Assembly: GCA_020633495.1 (NCBI GenBank)
Contig: JACKDR010000036.1
Coordinates: forward strand, 1-57,700
DNA length: 57,700 bases
DNA from: Kofleriaceae bacterium
GTDB lineage: Bacteria; Myxococcota_A; Polyangia; Haliangiales; Haliangiaceae
Direction of reading: 5' to 3'
The position numbers and the translations under genes were made by a program. Position 1 is the first letter of the stretch. Every line of letters begins with the position of its first letter. Under the pieces are notes generated by a model. The model did no database searches, was not told where the DNA came from, and saw only the letters and a list, made by a program, of their open reading frames with translations. Below are positions 42,181-55,377 of the stretch, piece after piece.

Positions 42181-44145
42181 ATGACGCCCTCACCGCCGCC
42201 CCCGGCGTCGCCCCGTCCCCCGGGTCGCGACGGCGACGCGTCGCCAGGTGATCCGCGCGCGCCGTCGCCGTCGCCGTCGCCGTCGCCCCGCCGCGCGCGC
42301 TGGGCGCTGGTCGCCACCGTGGCGCTGACCGTCGGCCTCCTGTGGCTGTGGCGCAGCTCGTCGACGCCGACGCGCCCCGAGGTCGACTACTCCACCGCGT
42401 ACGGCTGGATCGCCGCCGACAAGGTCACCAAGGTCACGTTCCGCAACGGCGCGATCGACGGCGAGCTGACCGCGCCGCAGCCCGACGGCGATCGCACGGT
42501 CACCACGTTCCGCACCATCCTGCCCGGCGCCGACGACAGCCTGCTGCCGCTGCTCCGCGACCACCACGTCCAGATCGTCGCGATCGCGCCGGCGCAGACG
42601 ACGCTCGGCACGATCCTGCTGGGCCTGCTGCCGTGGGTCGTGCTGATCGGCGCCTGGCTGTGGCTGTCCCGGCGCAGCCGCGCCGCGATGTCGCCCACCG
42701 CCGGCCTCGGCGGCTTCCTGCGTCGCGGCAAGCGCTTCGAGCACGCCGCCACCGTCCACGTCACCTTCGACGACGTCGCCGGCCTCGGCGCCGCCAAGCG
42801 CGACCTGCGCGAGATCGTCCAGTTCCTGGTCGCGCCCGATCGCTTCCGCGCCCTCGGCGGCAAGGTGCCGCGCGGCGTCCTGTTGATCGGGCCGCCCGGC
42901 ACCGGCAAGACGCTGATCGCGCGCGCCGTCGCCGGCGAGGCCAAGGTGCCCTTCTACTCGATCAGCGGCTCCGAGTTCATCGAGATGTTCGTCGGCGTCG
43001 GCGCCGCCCGCGTCCGCGACCTGTTCGAGGAGGCCAAGCGCAACGCGCCGTCGATCGTCTTCATCGACGAGATCGACGCGGTCGGCCGTGCCCGCGGCGC
43101 CGGCCTCGGCGGCGGTCACGACGAGCGCGAGCAGACCCTCAACCAGCTGCTGTCCGAGATGGACGGCTTCGAGCGCAACGATCTCACGATCGTGATCGCG
43201 GCGACCAACCGCCCCGACGTCCTCGACCAGGCGCTGCTGCGACCTGGCCGCTTCGACCGGCGCGTCGTCGTCGCGCTGCCCGAGCTGGCGGCGCGCGAGG
43301 AGATCCTCCGGGTCCACACCGCCAACAAGCCGCTCGCCGACGACGTCGACCTCCACGCCCTCGCCGCCGGGACCCCGGGCTTCTCCGGCGCCGACCTGGC
43401 CAACCTGGCCAACGAGGCGGCGCTGGCGGCGGCGCGGCGCGACGCCACGACGATCACCGCGGCCGACTTCGCCGAGGCCTTCGACAAGATCGTCCTCGGC
43501 GATCCCCGCGAGGGCCGGCTCGGCGACGTCGAGCGCCGCCGGGTCGCGATCCACGAGGCCGGCCACGCCCTGGTCGCGCACCTGTCGCCGCACGCCGAGC
43601 CGGTGCGCCGGGTGTCGATCCTGCCGCGCGGCATGGCCCTGGGCGTCACCCAGCAGACGCCGGCCGAGGACCGCCACCTCATGACCCGCAGCGAGCTCGA
43701 AGCGCGCCTGCGCGTCGCGCTCGGCGGCCGCGCCGCCGAGCAGCTCGTGCTCGGCGAGGTGTCGAGCGGCGCCGAGGACGATCTGCGCCAGGCGACGCGC
43801 CTCGCCGCCAAGATGGTCGCGCACTACGGCATGAGCGAGGCGCTCGGCGCGGTCTACTACCCGATCGAGGAGGAGCACCCGTTCCTGGGCCGGCGCATCG
43901 CCACCGACGCCGGGGTCAGCGACGCCACGGTCCACGCCATCGAGCTGGCGTCGCGCGCGCTCCTCGGCGACGCCGAGGCCTCGGCGGTCGCCACGCTGGC
44001 CGCGCACCGCGCCGAGCTCGACGCGCTGATCGCGGCGCTGCTGGCCCACGAGACCGTCGAGCGCGACGCCCTCGACGGCGTCCTCGCCGCCGCGGCGGCG
44101 CCGACGCCGAGCATCACGCCGCGCTCGGCGTCACGCCCCGCTTGA
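42181..44145 (+). CDS. ftsH: FtsH-family membrane AAA+ zinc metalloprotease
   Basis: In this 654-residue protein a Pro/Ser-rich N-terminus is followed by two membrane helices (WALVATVALTVGLLWLW and ILLGLLPWVVLIGAWLWL) around a short extracytoplasmic domain. The AAA+ core has GPPGTGKTLIARAVAGE (Walker A), IVFIDEIDAVGRAR (Walker B) and ATNRPDVLDQALLRPGRFDR (second region of homology). The protease zinc site is HEAGHALVAH starting at residue 458, with the third ligand Asp in SSGAEDDLRQAT. It degrades membrane and short-lived proteins. The unusual N-terminus and isolated position suggest a paralogue rather than the only FtsH. Its last 32 bp overlap the convergent gene. Confidence 0.93.
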   Translation: MTPSPPPPASPRPPGRDGDASPGDPRAPSPSPSPSPRRARWALVATVALTVGLLWLWRSSSTPTRPEVDYSTAYGWIAADKVTKVTFRNGAIDGELTAPQPDGDRTVTTFRTILPGADDSLLPLLRDHHVQIVAIAPAQTTLGTILLGLLPWVVLIGAWLWLSRRSRAAMSPTAGLGGFLRRGKRFEHAATVHVTFDDVAGLGAAKRDLREIVQFLVAPDRFRALGGKVPRGVLLIGPPGTGKTLIARAVAGEAKVPFYSISGSEFIEMFVGVGAARVRDLFEEAKRNAPSIVFIDEIDAVGRARGAGLGGGHDEREQTLNQLLSEMDGFERNDLTIVIAATNRPDVLDQALLRPGRFDRRVVVALPELAAREEILRVHTANKPLADDVDLHALAAGTPGFSGADLANLANEAALAAARRDATTITAADFAEAFDKIVLGDPREGRLGDVERRRVAIHEAGHALVAHLSPHAEPVRRVSILPRGMALGVTQQTPAEDRHLMTRSELEARLRVALGGRAAEQLVLGEVSSGAEDDLRQATRLAAKMVAHYGMSEALGAVYYPIEEEHPFLGRRIATDAGVSDATVHAIELASRALLGDAEASAVATLAAHRAELDALIAALLAHETVERDALDGVLAAAAAPTPSITPRSASRPA

Positions 44146-44635
44146 TCTGCTTGTACCGCGCGGCCAGCGCCTTGCTGTAGCCGAGCGCGGCGTCGGGTGC
44201 GGCCTGGTGCAGCAGCGCCATCAGCTCGTCGCGGTGTTTGCGCTTGACCGCCAGGGTCAGGGTCTTGCCGTCGCGCAGCGCCAGCTGGATGTTGAAGGTC
44301 CGGCGCTGCACGCCGTAGGCGCCGGCCTGGATCTCCTGGACGTAGATCCACACGATGTCGCCGGGGCGCTCGCGCAGCACCCGCACCGGCGGCGCCTGGT
44401 CCAGGTCCCAGTGCGCCGCGATCATCTTGATCGCGAACGCGCCGACGCCCACGCACAGCGCCCCGATCGCCATGACCCCGACGGTGGTCCCGGTGCCCTC
44501 GTCGCTCCACGCCGGCGCGCTCAGGCAGAACGCCCCGAAGGGCAGGACGATCGCGGCGACGATCCAGAAGGCGCGCCGGGTGGCGCGCAGCGAGGTCACG
44601 AGCAGCGGGTGCAGCGGGTCGATCAGGCGGTTCAT
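44114..44635 (-). CDS. Small membrane protein of unknown function
   Basis: This 173-residue protein has two N-terminal membrane helices (FWIVAAIVLPFGAFCLSA and VGVMAIGALCVGVGAFAI), then a soluble domain (DIVWIYVQEIQAGAYGVQ, FNIQLALRDGKTLTLAVK) ending in a Lys/Tyr-rich helix (YSKALAARYKQIKRG). The layout, a small beta domain attached to a helical pair, is the mirror image of the 17378-17887 protein. Start ATG 44635 has a strong AAGGAG Shine-Dalgarno. The 3' end overlaps ftsH by 32 bp on the opposite strand. No family recognised. Confidence 0.75.
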   Translation of the reverse strand: MNRLIDPLHPLLVTSLRATRRAFWIVAAIVLPFGAFCLSAPAWSDEGTGTTVGVMAIGALCVGVGAFAIKMIAAHWDLDQAPPVRVLRERPGDIVWIYVQEIQAGAYGVQRRTFNIQLALRDGKTLTLAVKRKHRDELMALLHQAAPDAALGYSKALAARYKQIKRGVTPSAA

Positions 44636-44731
44636 CACGGCTCCTTGGTTACCGCCGTCCCCAGTGCAGCCGCGGTGCCAGCGGGCCGCCGCGCGCAAGG
44701 GCGCGAACCGCCACGGGCGCGCGCGCCGCGG

Positions 44732-46995
<2,264 letters not shown>

Positions 46996-47003
46996 GCCGC
47001 ATC

Positions 47004-47033
47004 GTGACACGACCGCGCCGCGGCACGTAGACT
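47004..47033 (+). promoter_or_regulatory. Promoter of the sigma-54 activator gene
   Basis: GTGACA (47004-47009), 18 bp and TAGACT (47028-47033) are followed by 6 nt and GTG 47040. The -35 overlaps the start region of the divergent kinase, so the two genes may interfere with or co-regulate each other. Confidence 0.45.
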
Positions 47034-47039
47034 GCGGCG

Positions 47040-48815
<1,776 letters not shown>

Positions 48816-48827
48816 CCGGCCCCGATC

Positions 48828-48833
48828 TAGACT
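48828..48833 (+). promoter_or_regulatory. -10-like TAGACT before the metalloprotease gene
   Basis: TAGACT ends 6 nt before ATG 48840, in the 24-bp gap after the activator gene. The protease gene therefore probably has its own leaderless promoter rather than depending on read-through. Confidence 0.4.
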
Positions 48834-48839
48834 CCCGCC

Positions 48840-51467
48840 ATGAAGCTCGGCAGCGTCCTGGGGGTCTTCATGGTCGCGGCGTCGTGCACGGGGTGCCACG
48901 ATCGGCCTCCGCCGGTCGCGCCGTCGCCGCCGACCGACGGTGGCCTCAAGCCGTGGGCCGAGGCGCTGGCCGACACCGAGCGCATCGACGGCCTGATCCC
49001 GGTCCACCTCCGCGAGGACGGCGCGCCGCTGCTCGAGCTCCACGCCGCCGACCTCGATCACGACCTCGGCCTGATCCCGTCGCTCAGCCGTGGCACCGGT
49101 GTCGGCTACGTGATCGACGGCACCGCGCTCGGCGACACCGAGCTGATCCAGCTACGCCGGGTCGGTGGCAAGGTCTACGTGGTCCGCCGCGATCCGGTGG
49201 CGTGGGCCGACACCGGCGGCGCCGGCGCGATCGCCGCGGCGCGGGATCCCGGCGATTCGGTGCTCGCCGCGATGCCCGTGGTCAGCGAGGGCGCGGACGG
49301 CGCCGTCCTCGTCGACGCCACCGACTGGTGGCTCACCGAGCCGCCCGAGCTGGTCGATAGCCTGCTGCAGTTTCACGCCGCCACACCCGACACCGCGATG
49401 CCCCTCGATCGCGCGCGCAGCTTCGTCGAGCGGGTGCGTGGCTTCCCTCGCAACCTCGAGATCGACGCCACCCTCACCTACGCGCCGGCCAAGGTCCCGG
49501 TGCGGGTGCCGGCGTCGCCCGCCGACGGTCGCGCGATCAGCGTGACCGTGCGCTGGTCGCTGTTCGCGCTCCCCGACGTCCCCATGACCCCGCGCCACGG
49601 CGACGACCGGATCGGCTACTTCGCCGAGGTCCGGCAGGATCTCGACAACGTCGACGTCCGCACCGTCCAGAACAACGTCGACCTGATCCACCGCCGGCGC
49701 CTCGACAAGCGCGATCCCACCGCCGCGGTGTCACCGCCGGTCGAGCCGATCCGCTACTACCTCGATCCCAGCATCCCGGAGGCGTACCGACCGTTCGTCA
49801 AGGAGGGCGTCCTGGCGTGGAACCGCGCCTTCGAGGCCGCCGGCATCAAGGACGCGATCGTCGTCGAGGACGCGCCGGTCGACTTCGACTACGCCGACAT
49901 GCGCTACTCGTCGATCCACTGGAGCAACTCGTCCGATCCCGGGTACATCGCCTACGGGCCCTCGCAGATCGATCCGCGCAGCGGCGAGATCCTCAACGCC
50001 GACGTCATCGTGATCGCCGACGTGCCCCACATGTACGGCGTCTCGCTCCGGCCGCTGCCCGGTCGCGCCGGCGGCTGCGCGGCGCCCTCGGTGGTGGGCG
50101 AGCACCTGCTGATCGGCAACCTGCTGGCGGCCGCCGGCGGTGCGCGCGTCGACCTCGACGCCCTGATCGGCCCGATCATCCGCTGGCTGACCATGCACGA
50201 GGTCGGCCACACCCTGGGCCTGCGCCACAACTTCCACGGCTCCGCCGACGTGCCCGCGGCGCGGCTCCACGATCGCGACTGGACCGCTGTCCACGGCCTC
50301 ACCGCGTCGGTGATGGACTACCCGGCGATCAACGTCGCGCCCGACGGCGTCGCCCAGGGTGACTACGAGACCCCGACCCTTGGCGACTACGACGTCCTCG
50401 CGATCCGCTACGGCTACACGCCGGTGGCCGGCGACGCCGCCGCCGAGGAGGCCGCGCTCCAGGACCTCGGCGCCCAGGCGACCGCCGACGGGCTCGCCTA
50501 CGCCACCGACGAGGACAACTGGCTCGGCGACTGGGCGGTCGACCCGTGGAGCAGCGCCTTCGACCTCGGCGACGATCCCGTCGGCTTCGCGACCCAGCGG
50601 GTCGCGCTGCTCGATCAGCTCGCGCCGTACCTGGCCGACGCCCTGATCCCCGACGGCGAGTCGTACGCGCCGGTGCGCGAGGCGCTGGTCGCGACGATGG
50701 CGTCGCGGACCTCCGTGCTGCGCAACGCGCTCAAGGTGGTCGGCGGCGCCGAGGTGCGGCGCCGGCACCGGGGCGACGCCGGCACGCCGGTCACGCCGGT
50801 GCCGGCCGCCACGCAACGCCGGGCCCTGGCGCTGGTTCTGCAGCAGGGCCTCGGCGACAGCGCCTACGCGATCCCGGACGACGTGCTGGCGCTGGCGCCG
50901 CCGCGTCGCGATCGCCAGCTCGGCACGATCAACGGCCAGGAGGTCCCGGTCGATCTGCCGGTCCACGCCCTCGTCCTCGCCCAGCAGGACGGCCTGCTCG
51001 GCTCGCTGCTGTCGGCGCCGCGGCTGCAGCGCCTGGTCGACAACGCCGATCGTGACCCCGACGGCCACGCACTGACCGTCGCCGAGGTGCTGGCGACCAC
51101 CACCCGCGCGCTGTTCACCGAGCTCGACGGCGCGCATCCGGTGGTCAACTCGTACCGGCGCGGCGTCCAGCGCGCGTACGTGGTGCGCCTGCTCGCGTTG
51201 ACCCGCGAGCCCGACGCGCCGGCGGCGCCGCCGGGCGGCGTCCTCGACTGGAACGATCACTTCCATGGCGCGCCGCCTCAGCTGCCCGCCGACGCCCGCG
51301 CCCTGGCCCGCGCCGAGCTGGTGGCGCTGCGCAAGCGCGCCAGCGCGGTCGCGTCCAAGGGCGGCGACGCCGAGACCCGCGCCCACCTCGAGGAGCTCGC
51401 GGCGCTGATCGCGCGCACCCTCGACGCCGCGCCGGCGCTGGCGCCGGCCGCGCCCGCCGCGCCGTGA
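48840..51467 (+). CDS. Zinc-dependent metalloprotease (lipoprotein, DUF5117-like)
   Basis: This 875-residue protein has signal peptide MKLGSVLGVFMVAASCTGC, with two possible lipid-anchor cysteines. A DUF5117-like N-terminal region (LIPSLSRGTGVGYV, VYVVRRDP) precedes the catalytic domain, where HEVGHTLGLRHNFHG starts at residue 453 (extended metzincin zinc motif) and SVMDYPAIN supplies the Met-turn. A long C-terminal domain follows. Family members are secreted or surface peptidases of unclear substrate, common in Bacteroidetes and Myxococcota. A predation or nutrient role is speculation. The next gene is convergent, with 3 bp between stop codons. Confidence 0.85.
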   Translation: MKLGSVLGVFMVAASCTGCHDRPPPVAPSPPTDGGLKPWAEALADTERIDGLIPVHLREDGAPLLELHAADLDHDLGLIPSLSRGTGVGYVIDGTALGDTELIQLRRVGGKVYVVRRDPVAWADTGGAGAIAAARDPGDSVLAAMPVVSEGADGAVLVDATDWWLTEPPELVDSLLQFHAATPDTAMPLDRARSFVERVRGFPRNLEIDATLTYAPAKVPVRVPASPADGRAISVTVRWSLFALPDVPMTPRHGDDRIGYFAEVRQDLDNVDVRTVQNNVDLIHRRRLDKRDPTAAVSPPVEPIRYYLDPSIPEAYRPFVKEGVLAWNRAFEAAGIKDAIVVEDAPVDFDYADMRYSSIHWSNSSDPGYIAYGPSQIDPRSGEILNADVIVIADVPHMYGVSLRPLPGRAGGCAAPSVVGEHLLIGNLLAAAGGARVDLDALIGPIIRWLTMHEVGHTLGLRHNFHGSADVPAARLHDRDWTAVHGLTASVMDYPAINVAPDGVAQGDYETPTLGDYDVLAIRYGYTPVAGDAAAEEAALQDLGAQATADGLAYATDEDNWLGDWAVDPWSSAFDLGDDPVGFATQRVALLDQLAPYLADALIPDGESYAPVREALVATMASRTSVLRNALKVVGGAEVRRRHRGDAGTPVTPVPAATQRRALALVLQQGLGDSAYAIPDDVLALAPPRRDRQLGTINGQEVPVDLPVHALVLAQQDGLLGSLLSAPRLQRLVDNADRDPDGHALTVAEVLATTTRALFTELDGAHPVVNSYRRGVQRAYVVRLLALTREPDAPAAPPGGVLDWNDHFHGAPPQLPADARALARAELVALRKRASAVASKGGDAETRAHLEELAALIARTLDAAPALAPAAPAAP

Positions 51468-51470
51468 CCG

Positions 51471-52532
<1,062 letters not shown>

Positions 52533-52578
52533 GCCCCAGCGTGCCACGAACCGCGCGGCCGCGATCGGCGCATACCTC

Positions 52579-53067
52579 TCAGGCCACGTTCGGCACCTTG
52601 GGGTCCCGCGGCCGCTGGGGCTCGGGGCCACCGGGCCCGTCGGGGCCCGGCCCGGGATCCGGCCCGGGCTCGGGTCCGTCGGGACGCTCCGGGCTGTCGG
52701 GCTCGTCGGGCTCGACGCCCTCCCAGTCGGCGAGGCTGAGCGGCACCAGGCCGTGGCGCAGGCGCGCCCGGTCGCAGCCGTCCTCGGCGACGCCGCGCGC
52801 CCACGACGCGGTGAAGTCGCGGCACGGCGACGGCCTCCGCTCGTACAGCGAGCACGCGACGCCGACGCCGACGTCGCCGAGCAGCGCGTCGCAGCGCGGC
52901 GTCGGGCGCTCGGTCCCGGCCATCGCCAGGCGCAGGCGGCCCACCGGCACCAGCATCGGGTCGGGCAGGCTGCGCGCCTCGGCCTCGGCCCAGTAGAAGC
53001 TGACCTGGAACACGGCGCAGCACGCGCCGCAACGACGACACGGGTGAACCGGACGGCTCAGCGTCAT
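52579..53067 (-). CDS. YkgJ-like CxCC metal-cluster protein
   Basis: In this 162-residue protein the N-terminal domain has HPCRRCGACCAVFQVSF, CDALLG and ACSLYERRPSPCRDF, the cysteine pattern of the YkgJ (CxxCxxCC) family thought to bind zinc or iron-sulfur. The C-terminal ~45 residues are a Pro/Gly/Asp/Glu-rich low-complexity tail (SPERPDGPEPGPDPGPG) absent from typical members. Function of the family is unclear. TAGATT lies 12 nt before the ATG. Divergent from the universal-stress gene. Confidence 0.82.
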   Translation of the reverse strand: MTLSRPVHPCRRCGACCAVFQVSFYWAEAEARSLPDPMLVPVGRLRLAMAGTERPTPRCDALLGDVGVGVACSLYERRPSPCRDFTASWARGVAEDGCDRARLRHGLVPLSLADWEGVEPDEPDSPERPDGPEPGPDPGPGPDGPGGPEPQRPRDPKVPNVA

Positions 53068-53166
53068 GGATGGCGGCGGAATCTAGCTCAAGTCCCGACC
53101 GCCGGCGAGATGCACGCGCCAGGCGCCACCGGGAGGGGTACGCTTCCACCACACACGGAGGCAGCC

Positions 53167-53796
53167 ATGTCCGAGACCAGCCGTCGCTTCCAGATCGTGG
53201 TCGGCGTCGACCTTTCCGAGTACGCGCCGACGGTGCTGTTGCACGCCGCCGACCAGGCGGCCCGGCACGACCACCCGACCCTGCACCTGCTCACGGCGGT
53301 GTCCGACGACCACGGCGTGTGGCGGCACCCCACCGAAGCGGCCCTCGCCGAGGTCGAGGCCGACGCCCGCACCAAGCTGTTCGGGCTGGCGCAGCGCGTC
53401 CTCGAGGACGCCATGCCCGACGACGCCAAGGATCGCTGGGCGGTGCGCCTGTACGTGCGGCGCGGCCGCCCCGACGAGCAGCTCGTCGACCTCGCCGCCG
53501 AGGTCGAGGCCGACCTGCTGGTGGTCGGCCGCTTCGGCCACTCGCACGGCCGGCGCCGGCTGCGCCGCGTCGGCTCGGTCGCCGACACCGTCGTGGTCGC
53601 CGCCGACTGCCCGGTGCTGGTGGTCCATCCGCCGCGCGAGCGCGGCAGCCAGGACGCGCAGTGTCCGGACTGCGTGAAGATCCGCCGCGACACCGCCGGC
53701 GAGACCTGGTTCTGCTCCCGCCACCACGGCGACCGCGTCGGCCACACGATGTCGCTGATCGGCGGCCCGCTCGGTCGCGGCGGCACGATGTGGTGA
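53167..53796 (+). CDS. Universal stress protein (UspA) with C-terminal zinc-ribbon-like tail
   Basis: In this 209-residue protein residues ~7-155 are a UspA domain (FQIVVGVDLSEYAPTVLLHA, DLLVVGRFGHSHGRRRLRRVG as the G-x-x-G-H/R nucleotide loop, SVADTVVVAADCPVLVVHP). The last ~50 residues have AQCPDCVKIRRDT and TWFCSRHHGDR, giving CxxC plus C-x-x-H-H as a possible metal site, which ordinary UspA lacks. Role: nucleotide-binding stress response; the tail may sense redox or metal. TACGCT lies about 30 nt upstream and GGAGG precedes the ATG. Confidence 0.85.
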   Translation: MSETSRRFQIVVGVDLSEYAPTVLLHAADQAARHDHPTLHLLTAVSDDHGVWRHPTEAALAEVEADARTKLFGLAQRVLEDAMPDDAKDRWAVRLYVRRGRPDEQLVDLAAEVEADLLVVGRFGHSHGRRRLRRVGSVADTVVVAADCPVLVVHPPRERGSQDAQCPDCVKIRRDTAGETWFCSRHHGDRVGHTMSLIGGPLGRGGTMW

Positions 53797-53830
53797 CCGC
53801 GGCGGGGCGGGCGCGCCGTTCGGCTCGCGC

Positions 53831-54823
53831 TCAGCGCCGCGCGTGACGGCGGCGCCGTCGCGCCGCCAGGCCCAGCGCCGCCGCCAGCGGCAGCCACGCC
53901 GCGCTGCCGCGGCCGCCGGCCGCGCAGCCGCCGCCGTCGTCGGTGCCGCCGCCGCCGCCGGGCGCGGCGTCGATCGCGCCGCCGGCGCCGGCGTCGGGGC
54001 CGGGGTCAGGGGCGTCGCCGGTGTACTGGTCGAGGAACGCCTGGTAGACGTCGGTGCGGCGGAAGTGGGCCGGCAGGTCGCAGTTGCCGTTGTCGGCGTA
54101 CGAGTCGATGCCGATGACGACCTCGCCGGCGCCGCCGTCGTAGAGGGCCGGGCCGCCGGAGTCGCCGACGCAGGTGAGGTGGGTGGCGTCGCCGACCCGG
54201 ACCGTGTCGTCGGGATCGAGGCCGTCGATCACGGTCGTGGCCTGGCGCCGCGTCGACGACGGCGTCCCGACCACGGCCTGACCGTAGCCGACGATGCGCG
54301 CCGGCTGGCCGACGTCGGCGGCGGTCAGGGCGGTGCGGCGGATGCCGACCGGCGTGACCCCGGTCAGCGGCTCGGCCAGGATCGCGACGCCGATGTCGGC
54401 GGGGTACGGCGCCGTCGTCGCGTACGACGGGTGGGCGTGGACCTCGGTGATCGCGACCAGGTGCGGCTCGAGCTCGACCAGCGTCGGGTACGCCGAGGCG
54501 TCGGCGCCGAGGAAGGCGCCGAAGATGTAGCCGGGGTGGGTGCCGGCGTCGACGCAGTGGGCCGCGGTCAACAGCACCGTCGGCGAGATCGCGACCGCCG
54601 AGCAGGTCGCGAGCACCGAGCGGTCCGTCGGGAACGACGCCAGCAGCACGACCGCGTCGTCGTCGGCGGCCGGGCCGCCGCCGATGATCTCGTCGCCGCG
54701 CACCGCGGTCGCGGGCCCGCCCGACGGCGGATCCGCGGGCTGGAACGTGCAGCCACCGGCGACGAGGGCGGCGCCGAGGACGGCGCGACGGGCGTGGCGG
54801 GTGAGGACGCGGCGTGGGGTCAC
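53831..54823 (-). CDS. Trypsin-like serine protease with MYXO-CTERM-like tail
   Basis: This 330-residue protein has an N-terminal signal peptide (AVLGAALVAGGC), then a chymotrypsin-fold domain beginning IIGGGPAADDDAVV. The catalytic triad is visible: His in LLTAAHCVDAG, Asp in YPADIGVAIL and Ser in CVGDSGGPALYDGG. The C-terminus is Gly/Asp-rich, then GGGCAAGGRG, a hydrophobic helix (AAWLPLAAALGLAA) and RRRRRHARR, the layout of MYXO-CTERM sorting signals that route proteins to the myxobacterial surface. A cysteine just before the helix is typical. TTGCCT, 17 bp and TAGGTT end 6 nt before the GTG start. Confidence 0.88.
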   Translation of the reverse strand: MTPRRVLTRHARRAVLGAALVAGGCTFQPADPPSGGPATAVRGDEIIGGGPAADDDAVVLLASFPTDRSVLATCSAVAISPTVLLTAAHCVDAGTHPGYIFGAFLGADASAYPTLVELEPHLVAITEVHAHPSYATTAPYPADIGVAILAEPLTGVTPVGIRRTALTAADVGQPARIVGYGQAVVGTPSSTRRQATTVIDGLDPDDTVRVGDATHLTCVGDSGGPALYDGGAGEVVIGIDSYADNGNCDLPAHFRRTDVYQAFLDQYTGDAPDPGPDAGAGGAIDAAPGGGGGTDDGGGCAAGGRGSAAWLPLAAALGLAARRRRRHARR

Positions 54824-54829
54824 GGCGGG

Positions 54830-54858
54830 AACCTAGGAGCGGACGCCCCGCCAGGCAA
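54830..54858 (-). promoter_or_regulatory. Promoter of the trypsin-like protease gene
   Basis: On the minus strand TTGCCT (54853-54858), 17 bp and TAGGTT (54830-54835) are followed by 6 nt and the GTG codon. Ideal spacing, and the message is probably leaderless. Confidence 0.5.
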
Positions 54859-54876
54859 GCCCCGGGCTGGCCGATC

Positions 54877-55377
54877 TCAGGGCAGGCCGCGGGCGACGTG
54901 GTCGGCCTGGACCAGCAGCGTCGGCAGCCGGTGCGGGCCGTGCATCGACGCGATCCGCGCCGCCGCGTCGTCGTCGGTGAGCCCGACCGCGCTGATCCAC
55001 AAGGGCCGGGCGCCATCGCCGCGCACCAGCGGGCGGGCCGGCGCGCCGACGAACTCGTTCTTGGCGACGCCGACCACCGCGACCCGTCCGTCGAGGGCGC
55101 GGTGGAGGTGGACGCCGAGCCCCGGGCGGTCCGGCCCCAGCCAGGCGTGGCCGTCGACGACCACCACCTCGAGCGGGTCGGCGAGCTCGGCCAGGACCGC
55201 GAGCAGCGGCGGTAGCTCGCGCCGGTACAGCTGGCCGGGCACGTACGGCGCGGCCAGCGGCACGACCACCCGGTGGGTCGCGCGGGCGTCGGCGTCGGTC
55301 CACGCGGCCGCGACCACCGCGCCGGCCGCCGCGGTGCCGGCGGCGTCGTCGTAGTGGACGTCGACGATCGCGATCAC
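54877..55377 (-). CDS. nfi: Endonuclease V, short form
   Basis: This 166-residue protein begins directly with the first catalytic strand, IAIVDVHYDD (Asp6). It continues with GQLYRRELPPLLAVLAEL (second acidic residue in Y-R-x-E-L-P-P-L), VVVDGHAWLGPDRPGLGVHL (third, in V-D-G-H) and VVGVAKNEFVG. These are the EndoV active-site blocks, which cleave DNA or RNA near deoxyinosine/inosine. E. coli Nfi has 223 residues, and the ~40-residue N-terminal helical segment is missing here. The GTG start overlaps the upstream stop by 4 nt (GTGA), so translation is coupled to the wax-ester synthase gene. Confidence 0.82.
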   Translation of the reverse strand: MIAIVDVHYDDAAGTAAAGAVVAAAWTDADARATHRVVVPLAAPYVPGQLYRRELPPLLAVLAELADPLEVVVVDGHAWLGPDRPGLGVHLHRALDGRVAVVGVAKNEFVGAPARPLVRGDGARPLWISAVGLTDDDAAARIASMHGPHRLPTLLVQADHVARGLP

